A stretch of DNA of 29,212 nucleotides. It comes from Brumimicrobium sp051745635. Lineage in GTDB: Bacteria; Bacteroidota; Bacteroidia; Flavobacteriales_D; Crocinitomicaceae. Where the stretch lies: positions 1 through 29,212 of the forward strand of contig JBNJEH010000039.1 in assembly GCA_051745635.1 (NCBI GenBank), read 5' to 3'. Below are positions 25,401 through 29,212 of this stretch, in pieces. A program made the translations under genes and the position numbers. Below the pieces are notes generated by a model, which was given only the letters and a program-made list of their open reading frames with translations, made no database searches and was not told where the DNA came from. Numbering within the stretch: the stretch's first letter is position 1; every line of letters begins with the position of its first letter.

Positions 25401-25498
25401 GAATCTTTGACGCCATTTTCGGGAACGGGAGTTTGACCGAGAGCCAACTGAGGAATACACCAGATGAAAAGAAAAAAATACTTCAGGAATTGTTTCAT
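22418..25498 (-). CDS. Secreted tandem (double-domain) amidohydrolase
   Basis: 1026 residues with signal peptide (MKQFLKYFFLFIWCIPQLAL). The first amidohydrolase module runs to about residue 430 (GKTIVPSFIELHADVGLPEP, with HAD rather than His-x-His; ends EAGKLASFSIYDNDPFEF). A beta-rich linker (about 430-590) leads to the second module: GLHVTSGIIDEHSHIAISKG with His-Ser-His, SCHSYVQSEINML, NTFTHILEGYKV, AINSDDAEMGRR, and the C-terminal MVTLNPAKLLHLEDRMGSLK, then VGKDADVVVW. The second module therefore has a complete set of plausible metal ligands while the first looks degenerate. A Lys-rich tail ends in HWHC. The substrate is unknown; a periplasmic peptide or amide hydrolase is likely. Confidence 0.85.
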   Translation of the reverse strand: MKQFLKYFFLFIWCIPQLALGQTPVPENGVKDSEPVAYVLKNAKVVVSSEKTLEKASVVIEDGRVQAVGKLVRKPKGAVEIDMKGKTIVPSFIELHADVGLPEPDKKKWKPRPQLKSKKKGAFYWNESIKPEMKAADHFEQKKEKAEQMQKMGYSVALTHIQDGIMRGTGAVVALGDVPEDEAVIRAEAAAFFSLKKGVSRQTYPSSQMGAIALFRQAMYDARYYDENKSCLPKNLSLEALNAQLNLPLFFDVDDKLEVLRVRKLAEEFDLPLNIIGGGNEYERIDAMQELKHPLVVPINFPAAYDVADPYVSRQIPLSDLKHWELAPGNPFFLEKKSVPFAISTKGHKKPADFWKHLHAAREAGLSREEVIRSLTERPAEMLNLSSDLGSIEAGKLASFSIYDNDPFEFKDVKLLESWSVGHRQILHKLPEVDIRGKYRFSLDSTSYVVEITGDAAQPKGKTKTYTTVVDSSENPPVETMDTTTAKVHIEREKNDAVFHFEVDDDFYTGVVTLHGHFNERLDLFLGQGQMPNGEWGSWTGVQIERHEDETEEKPLEIDTIAIEKLRYPNMAYGWDSLPGKQTYVLRNATLWTNESEGIVKEGTVIIKDGKIDFAGTGNFSVPADAVEIDCEGLHVTSGIIDEHSHIAISKGVNESGQAVSAEVSIADVVRSDDINIYRQLSGGVTASQLLHGSANPIGGQSALIKLKWGHAPGEMLIDDAPKFIKFALGENVKQSNWGSFRTVRFPQTRMGVEQVFYDAFKRAKKYEQKWEEYNALSPKRRKMKGVKRPAKDLELEAVLEIVNSERFISCHSYVQSEINMLMHVADSMGFTVNTFTHILEGYKVADKMAEHGAGGSTFSDWWAYKYEVKDAIPYNASLMNEQGVTVAINSDDAEMGRRLNQEAAKAIKYGGMTEEEAWKMVTLNPAKLLHLEDRMGSLKVGKDADVVVWSDHPLSIKARTLHVFVDGEELYRAADNSRHRQQIAQEKARIINKMLASNKKGEEKKTFKKKEKKHWHCDSIGEEAQ

Positions 25499-25571
25499 GC
25501 TTTCATAGAATTTAGCGCATCGAAAATAATGAAATTGAACAAAAGAGGCCTACAAATAGTTAGTTTTTCAG

Positions 25572-25579
25572 TACATTTG
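25572..25579 (+). promoter_or_regulatory. -7 promoter element TACATTTG
   Basis: Perfect TAnnTTTG match 16 bases before the ATG at 25596, the first gene of the cytochrome/HflX group. The -33 part is not recognisable at 19 bases. Confidence 0.4.
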
Positions 25580-25595
25580 AAATAAAATTGATAAA

Positions 25596-26036
25596 ATGAA
25601 CGCATTAATAGCAGCACATTCCGGTTTACGTTACATAGTTTTGGCATTAATGGTGATTGCCATCGTCAATGCGTTGATGAATTTAAAATCGGACAAGTAC
25701 GTAAAGAAAGACCGACTCATCAATCTTTTTGCGATGATTTCTTTGCACATTCAGCTGGTGCTCGGATTGATTTTGTATTTCATCAGTCCGAAAGTACAAT
25801 TCGTTGAAGGGATGATGGGCGAGGCCAACTTGAGGTTTTTCGCCGTCGAGCATATTCTGATGATGTTGCTTTCCATCCTGTTTATTACGCTGGGCCGAAA
25901 ACGAGCAGAAAAGAGCCCCGATCCGAGTCGCCGTCACAAACTCATTTTGCGCTATTACGGTTTGGGCTTTATCCTCATATTTATTGCAATTCCATGGCCA
26001 TTTATATACGACAATCTTGGAGCTGGATATTTTTAG
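25596..26036 (+). CDS. Four-helix integral membrane protein (cytochrome-b-like fold)
   Basis: 146 residues with four predicted transmembrane helices (about 10-27, 42-63, 82-98 and 117-138) and charged loops (KSDKYVKKDR, GRKRAEKSPDPSRRHK). Histidines at the start of helix 1 (AAHSGLRY), in helix 2 (SLHIQLVLG) and before helix 3 (AVEHILMML) are conserved-looking and could bind haem. The family is common and uncharacterised in Bacteroidota. The next gene, a c-type cytochrome, overlaps its 3' end by 43 bases, which supports a shared redox role; this is inference. Confidence 0.75.
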   Translation: MNALIAAHSGLRYIVLALMVIAIVNALMNLKSDKYVKKDRLINLFAMISLHIQLVLGLILYFISPKVQFVEGMMGEANLRFFAVEHILMMLLSILFITLGRKRAEKSPDPSRRHKLILRYYGLGFILIFIAIPWPFIYDNLGAGYF

Positions 26037-26335
26037 CAGCTATGATGCTGGTTTTTTCACGGTGTGCTCCAACCACTGTTATTAACGAGAGCACGGGAGA
26101 AGTCGATGGGGCGCTCGTGTTCAAAAAGCACTGCGTCAGTTGTCACGGAAAAAAAGGTGACCGTGGCCTGAGCAATGCAGCAAATCTGATGAAAAGTACG
26201 TTGAGCCGGACATCTATCAGACAAACAATTCTTGAGGGAACAGATAATGGAATGTCGGCGTACAAAGAAGTCATTAAGGATAAAGAAGAAATAAATGCAC
26301 TGGTAGAACATGTGAAAAGTTTGCAAAGGAATTAA
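25994..26335 (+). CDS. Monohaem c-type cytochrome lipoprotein
   Basis: 113 residues. The N-terminus (MAIYIRQSWSWIFLAAMMLV, then FSRC) is a lipoprotein-like signal with Cys24; a shorter start at ATG 26042 would leave almost no signal, so the overlapping start is preferred. CVSCH (Cys47, Cys50, His51) is the haem attachment site and Met87 (NGMSAYKE) the likely sixth ligand, all within a class I cytochrome c domain. Electron transfer at the outside of the inner membrane or at the outer membrane is expected. The stop overlaps the hflX start (TAATG). Confidence 0.88.
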   Translation: MAIYIRQSWSWIFLAAMMLVFSRCAPTTVINESTGEVDGALVFKKHCVSCHGKKGDRGLSNAANLMKSTLSRTSIRQTILEGTDNGMSAYKEVIKDKEEINALVEHVKSLQRN

Positions 26336-27534
26336 TGGAAATAGGTAAGATAAAAAAAGGTATTGAAGGCGAAAAAGCCGTTTTAGTCGGCGTTGTAAGT
26401 CAGGATCAAACCAAAGAGGAAGGAAAAGAGCACATTGATGAACTGGCATTTCTCGCAAAAACGGCAGGGGCAGTCACCAAAAAGAAGTTTTTACAAAAAT
26501 TGCAAGTCCCTCATCCGAAAACATTTCTGGGGAGCGGAAAACTGAAAGAAGTCAAAGATTACGTGATTGAACACAAAATTGACATGGTTATTTTTGACGA
26601 CGACCTCAGTCCTTCTCAACTCCGCAACATTGAACGCTTTCTGAATGTTAAAATCCTGGACCGGAGCAACCTCATTCTGGATATTTTTGCCTCGCGCGCT
26701 CAAACCGCCCACGCCAAGACACAGGTCGAATTGGCGCAATACGAATATCTTCTGCCGCGTCTGACCCGCATGTGGACACACCTCGAACGCCAGAAAGGAG
26801 GTATTGGAATGCGCGGACCGGGAGAAACACAAATAGAAACCGACCGTCGAATCATCAAGGAAAAAATCACCTTACTCAAAAAGAAGTTAAAGAAAATCGA
26901 TAAACAGAAAGCGGTACAGCGCGGCAATCGCGGTCAGTTGGTTCGCGCGGCACTCGTGGGGTATACGAACGTCGGGAAGAGCACGATCATGAACACCATC
27001 AGCAAATCGGATGTTTTTGCCGAAAACAAGCTGTTTGCCACGCTCGATACGACGGTGCGCAAGGTTGTGATCGAAAACTTACCATTTCTCCTTTCCGATA
27101 CAGTTGGATTTATTCGCAAACTTCCTCACCAGCTGGTAGAATCTTTTAAATCAACATTGGATGAGGTGCGCGAATCAGACGTCATCATTCACGTGGTGGA
27201 TATTTCTCACCCGAACTTTGAGGATCATTATCGGGTCGTGAATGAAACCCTGAGCGACATTGATAAAGACGAAAAGCCCACAATCGTCGTGTTCAATAAA
27301 ATTGATGCGTATAAATACGAGCCTCAAGACGAAGACGATCTGGAGGAAAAAAGTCCGGAAAATTACTCGCTGGAAGAATTAAAACAGCAATGGATGGCGC
27401 GATTGAACGACAGCAAATGCGTATTTATATCTGCTGAAAAGAAAATTAATTTTGACGAATTTAAGGCTATTCTCTACGACGAGATCAAAACAATTTTTCA
27501 AGAACGCTATCCGTACAACAATTTTTTATACTAG
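26335..27534 (+). CDS. hflX: Ribosome-associated GTPase HflX
   Basis: 399 residues. The N-terminal HflX domain contains KTFLGSGKLKEV and DRSNLILDIFASRAQTAHAK. The family signature GGIGMRGPGETQIETDRR is at 155-172. The G domain has G1 GYTNVGKS (209-216), G3 DTVG (255-258) and G4 NKID (321-324). It splits or rescues stalled 70S ribosomes, often under heat or antibiotic stress. Length and domain order match normal bacterial HflX. Translation is coupled to the cytochrome gene by the TAATG overlap. Confidence 0.96.
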   Translation: MEIGKIKKGIEGEKAVLVGVVSQDQTKEEGKEHIDELAFLAKTAGAVTKKKFLQKLQVPHPKTFLGSGKLKEVKDYVIEHKIDMVIFDDDLSPSQLRNIERFLNVKILDRSNLILDIFASRAQTAHAKTQVELAQYEYLLPRLTRMWTHLERQKGGIGMRGPGETQIETDRRIIKEKITLLKKKLKKIDKQKAVQRGNRGQLVRAALVGYTNVGKSTIMNTISKSDVFAENKLFATLDTTVRKVVIENLPFLLSDTVGFIRKLPHQLVESFKSTLDEVRESDVIIHVVDISHPNFEDHYRVVNETLSDIDKDEKPTIVVFNKIDAYKYEPQDEDDLEEKSPENYSLEELKQQWMARLNDSKCVFISAEKKINFDEFKAILYDEIKTIFQERYPYNNFLY

Positions 27535-27572
27535 CGGATTTGATCTGGTTTCATCTTTTTGCCTGGGGGAAT

Positions 27573-27584
27573 AAAGGTACCTTT
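27573..27584. other. 12-bp palindrome in the hflX 3' region
   Basis: AAAGGTACCTTT is a perfect palindrome 39 bases after the hflX stop, followed by another T. It is too short to be a convincing terminator. No other gene or strong terminator is seen between 27535 and 27695. Confidence 0.3.
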
Positions 27585-27695
27585 TGATTGGAAATTGTTG
27601 AGCACATTTTATTCTAGATTCCCGCTGCTGAGCTGACTTTTTATTTGGAATTTATTTTACTCGTTTACCACGACTTTAAAAGTGTTCTGATTACT

Positions 27696-27723
27696 ATTGC
27701 CGCGGGCTGAAATTCACGGCAAT
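27696..27723. repeat. REP-like imperfect palindrome
   Basis: ATTGCCGCGGGCTGAAATTC followed by ACGGCAAT: outer arms ATTGCCG / CGGCAAT pair perfectly, the inner part pairs with wobbles. Sequences of this style (GCCGTGGG...CCCACGGC) are widespread REP-type elements in Bacteroidota. It lies 21 bases before the coding part of the first GIY-YIG copy, where a start codon is missing. Confidence 0.5.
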
Positions 27724-27744
27724 TATTTCGCACGCTCCCTTTTA

Positions 27745-28008
27745 AGTTACTCAGTTTATATCTTGTACAGTACGAAGTTTGATCGCTATTACATCGGACA
27801 AACCAATAATATGGACAATCGTATTAAACGACACAACAACGGCTACGTTAAGTCCACAAAGCCCTATCGCCCATGGAGAATTGCTTTTCAAACTACCACA
27901 GAAGACAGAAAATCCGCCGTGCGACTCGAAAATCAACTCAAATCGTCTAAATCACGCGAGAAAATTCTGAAACGCATCAACTCCGATCAAAATATCGTCA
28001 AAAAATAA
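27745..28008 (+). pseudogene. GIY-YIG endonuclease-like gene, copy 1, start codon lost
   Basis: From Ser2 to the stop it is almost identical to copy 2 at 28177-28443, at a constant offset of 435 bases (SYSVYILYSTKFDRYYIGQT and onwards, 87 residues). At the position of the copy-2 ATG this copy has TTA (27742-27744). No ATG is in frame upstream, only a TTG inside a REP-like palindrome at 27697. It is therefore the 5'-truncated unit of a tandem duplication and is probably not translated properly. The C-terminus differs slightly (KRINSD against EFINSD). Confidence 0.75.
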
Positions 28009-28020
28009 TCGCTCTTATTA

Positions 28021-28050
28021 TTGCTCATGAGCGATATTTAAATAAATTTG
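28021..28050 (+). promoter_or_regulatory. Promoter of the ruined tRNA-Leu copy (TTG-N19-TAAATTTG)
   Basis: TTG 28021-28023 and TAAATTTG 28043-28050, spaced by 19 bases, the same as the promoter of the functional tRNA-Leu 435 bases downstream. It appears intact although the tRNA after it is not. Confidence 0.6.
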
Positions 28051-28067
28051 CACTCCCTTTATTCTAT

Positions 28068-28148
28068 GCCCGGGTGGCGGATTTCCGGTAATCGGAACAG
28101 GCTGGTAGACGCGTCCCGATTCCATCGGGATTCCCTCGGGAGTGCGGG
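28068..28148 (+). pseudogene. Degenerate tRNA-Leu copy
   Basis: Begins GCCCGGGTGGCGGA like the intact gene at 28503. A 20-base insertion with a perfect hairpin (TTCCG-GTAAT-CGGAA, 28083-28097) then breaks the D arm. CTGGTAGACGCG follows, and the anticodon arm is replaced by a same-length segment with its own perfect stem (TCCCG / CGGGA around loop ATTCCAT; a 7-bp version TCCCGAT-TCC-ATCGGGA also forms, 28114-28130). The variable region (TCGGGAGT) and the 5' half of the T stem (GCGGG) are normal, and then the gene stops: the T-loop, T-stem 3' half and acceptor 3' strand are missing. If the altered loop were read as an anticodon it would be TCC. Confidence 0.8.
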
Positions 28149-28176
28149 AACTATTTTAACCAATAAATCAATCAAA

Positions 28177-28443
28177 ATGAGTTACTCAGTTTATATCTTG
28201 TACAGCACGAAGTTTGATCGCTATTACATCGGACAAACCAATAATATGGACAATCGCATCAAACGACACAACAACGGCTACGTTAAGTCCACAAAGCCCT
28301 ATCGCCCTTGGAGAATTGCTTTTCAGACTACCACAGAAGACAGAAAATCCGCCGTGCGACTCGAAAATCAACTCAAATCGTCTAAATCACGCGAGAAAAT
28401 TTTGGAATTCATCAACTCCGATCAAAATATCGTCAAAAAATAA
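28177..28443 (+). CDS. GIY-YIG endonuclease-like protein, copy 2
   Basis: 88 residues from ATG 28177 (MSYSVYILYSTKFDRYYIGQ). The GIY-YIG motif is present as VYILYSTKFDRYYIGQTNN, followed by IKRHNNG and RPWRIAFQTT and the helix RLENQLKSSKSREKIL. The length matches the small single-domain (UPF0213-like) members, whose activity is mostly unproven. The frame is open further upstream to 28048, but that part is the duplicated pseudo-tRNA. It lies 59 bases before the intact tRNA-Leu gene and is part of a tandem duplication with copy 1. Confidence 0.88.
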   Translation: MSYSVYILYSTKFDRYYIGQTNNMDNRIKRHNNGYVKSTKPYRPWRIAFQTTTEDRKSAVRLENQLKSSKSREKILEFINSDQNIVKK

Positions 28444-28455
28444 TCGCTCTTATTA

Positions 28456-28485
28456 TTGCTCATGAACGATATTTAAATAAATTTG
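28456..28485 (+). promoter_or_regulatory. Promoter of tRNA-Leu (TTG-N19-TAAATTTG)
   Basis: TTG at 28456-28458 and TAAATTTG at 28478-28485 match the Bacteroidota consensus with the exact 19-base spacing. The -7 element ends 17 bases before the first base of the tRNA. Confidence 0.65.
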
Positions 28486-28502
28486 CACTCCCTTTATTCT
28501 AT

Positions 28503-28584
28503 GCCCGGGTGGCGGAACTGGTAGACGCGTTGGATTCAAAATCCAATTCTTTCGGGAGTGCGGGTTCGATTCCCGCCCCGGGTA
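28503..28584 (+). tRNA. tRNA-Leu (anticodon CAA)
   Basis: Acceptor GCCCGGG (28503-28509) pairs with CCCGGGT (28577-28583), ending in G-U, with discriminator A at 28584. The anticodon arm is TTGGA-TTCAAAA-TCCAA (28530-28546) with CAA at 28537-28539. A long variable arm follows, as in class II tRNAs, then the T arm GCGGG-TTCGATT-CCCGC (28560-28576). CCA is not encoded. The same gene in ruined form lies 435 bases upstream. Confidence 0.95.
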
Positions 28585-28588
28585 CTGC

Positions 28589-28625
28589 AAAACCTCATAG
28601 ACATCAATGTTTATGGGGTTTTTTG
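28589..28625 (+). terminator. Intrinsic terminator after tRNA-Leu
   Basis: AAAACCTCATA (28589-28599) pairs with TATGGGGTTTT (28612-28622) with one G-T wobble, and the 3' strand runs into a T tract. Placed five bases after the tRNA. The following stretch to 28786 contains only AT-rich sequence, including a small palindrome TTCTGAATCAGAA at 28745-28757. Confidence 0.7.
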
Positions 28626-28786
28626 ATTTTCTAGTAACATATAAGTAACGTTTTAAGGTTGAATAAAGTATGTTTAAGGAATAAAATAAGTAAATACTCT
28701 AGTTCTTTTTTTAAAGAATTACTATATTTAATGGAGGCAATATATTCTGAATCAGAAATTATCATTCATTTATTGTATATTGTTCT

Positions 28787-28883
28787 GAAGGATAAGCATC
28801 AAGGTGATGCACAGGCATTGTCGTAAATTCCATTAGAATTTAAGCTACTGCCTGTGAGGTGGGTTCAATTCCCACATCCTTCA
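28787..28883 (+). tRNA. tRNA-like element with a 33-nt anticodon loop (intron-bearing or pseudo-tRNA)
   Basis: All four stems of a cloverleaf pair perfectly: acceptor GAAGGAT / ATCCTTC (28787-28793, 28876-28882), D stem GCAT / ATGC (28796-28799, 28807-28810; loop with GG), anticodon stem CAGGC / GCCTG (28812-28816, 28850-28854) and T arm GTGGG-TTCAATT-CCCAC (28859-28875). Base 28883 (A) would be the discriminator. The anticodon loop is 33 nt (28817-28849) instead of 7 and holds its own perfect hairpin AAATTC-CATTA-GAATTT. Position 8 is A rather than the near-universal U. The anticodon cannot be assigned. It may be a pseudo-tRNA, a tRNA with an unknown insertion, or a structural mimic. Confidence 0.55.
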
Positions 28884-28892
28884 CTATTCAAG

Positions 28893-29117
28893 ATGATTAA
28901 AAGAACAAAGTCATACAACACTCTCAGGGATCAAATGCAAGAAGTGTTCGATTTTGCTGTTGTGATTTGCCATTCCGTACCTGCATTAAAACTTCAAATA
29001 AAACTTTTGGAGAAGGGTAAAATAGAAAAGTTGCCAGAACCTGATTATTTCACTCCAAATTCTGCGGAACAGCTCAAAAAACAATCAAAGGGTTATAAAA
29101 GTAAGTTAGCTACTTAG
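28893..29117 (+). CDS. Small protein of unknown function
   Basis: 74 residues from ATG 28893 (MIKRTKSYNTLRDQMQEVFD); a longer frame starts with GTG inside the tRNA-like element and is not believable. The protein is basic and helical with a hydrophobic stretch (FAVVICHSVPALKLQIKLL) and a Lys-rich end (LKKQSKGYKSKLAT). No family recognised. It starts 9 bases after the tRNA-like element and is the last gene in the window; 29118-29212 holds only a palindrome TTTGTTATAAACAAA at 29174-29188. Confidence 0.5.
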   Translation: MIKRTKSYNTLRDQMQEVFDFAVVICHSVPALKLQIKLLEKGKIEKLPEPDYFTPNSAEQLKKQSKGYKSKLAT

Positions 29118-29212
29118 GGTTTACTCAGAAACTCTACAAATGAAAATCGTTTAACTCGGCAAATTTGATGATGTTTGTTATAAACAAAACAGCTCCAATC
29201 CATGAGTGTGAG

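Noticed and set aside
28048..28176. 43-codon extension of the second GIY-YIG gene
   Set aside because: The extension would be translated from the degenerate tRNA copy. The ATG at 28177 matches the natural start of the domain.
28817..28849. Group I or group II intron in the tRNA-like element
   Set aside because: The excess of 26 nt is far too short for any self-splicing intron core.
28854..28892. GTG start for the last gene inside the tRNA-like element
   Set aside because: The codons come from the T arm and acceptor strand of the tRNA-like structure; ATG 28893 is the reasonable start.

Overview
The window looks like chromosomal DNA of a member of the Bacteroidota, probably a pigmented, aerobic, flavobacteria-like organism. 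The basis is type IX secretion (T9SS) sorting domains of both the A and B kinds, several promoters of the Bacteroidota form TTTG/TTG-N19-TAnnTTTG, almost no Shine-Dalgarno sequences, and a carotenoid/photolyase cluster with a CarH-like B12 regulator. The species assignment is inference.

Layout. (1) 1-5955, + strand: a repeated pair arrangement of surface proteins. Each pair is a 'PNPSFEEY' secreted protein followed by a trimeric-fibre-like protein. Only the last pair is complete; two earlier fibre genes survive as short pieces that share a 99-bp identical segment. A hairpin terminator at about 5981-6010 separates this from the next block. (2) 12781-6046, - strand: one compact light-response operon reading carH-like regulator, ECF sigma factor, crtI, crtB, idi, 6-pyruvoyl-tetrahydropterin synthase, flavin reductase and photolyase. 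From the sigma factor to pterin synthase and flavin reductase the genes overlap by 1 to 32 bases. The expected logic is light sensing (B12 regulator), a dedicated sigma factor, then carotenoid photoprotection plus light-driven DNA repair, with flavin and pterin supply. (3) 12906-16802: lipoprotein, LETM1-like protein, secreted propeller-like protein, HAD phosphatase and an SRPBCC protein, ordinary genes packed with overlapping ends. (4) 16803-21103: an AT-rich accessory island with several families of degenerate repeats, a UPF0175/DUF3368 toxin-antitoxin pair, a second antitoxin followed by a broken VapC toxin, a DUF1493 gene, a secreted orphan, and three remnants of one unknown protein. (5) 21104-25498, - strand: two secreted amidohydrolase genes, one of them a tandem double-domain protein. 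(6) 25596-27534, + strand: a 4-TM protein, a monohaem c-type cytochrome lipoprotein and the GTPase HflX. (7) 27535-29212: a tandem duplication of a GIY-YIG endonuclease gene plus tRNA-Leu(CAA), in which the first copy has a lost start codon and a ruined tRNA, followed by a tRNA-like element with a 33-nt anticodon loop and a small orphan gene.

The best candidates for something undescribed are the GIY-YIG/tRNA duplication with its hairpin-altered tRNA copy, and the tRNA-like element next to it. The repeat island at 16.8-21.1 kb and a promoter-linked poly-C reading frame at 1.7 kb come next. All identifications were made by reading the sequence; no database search was run.
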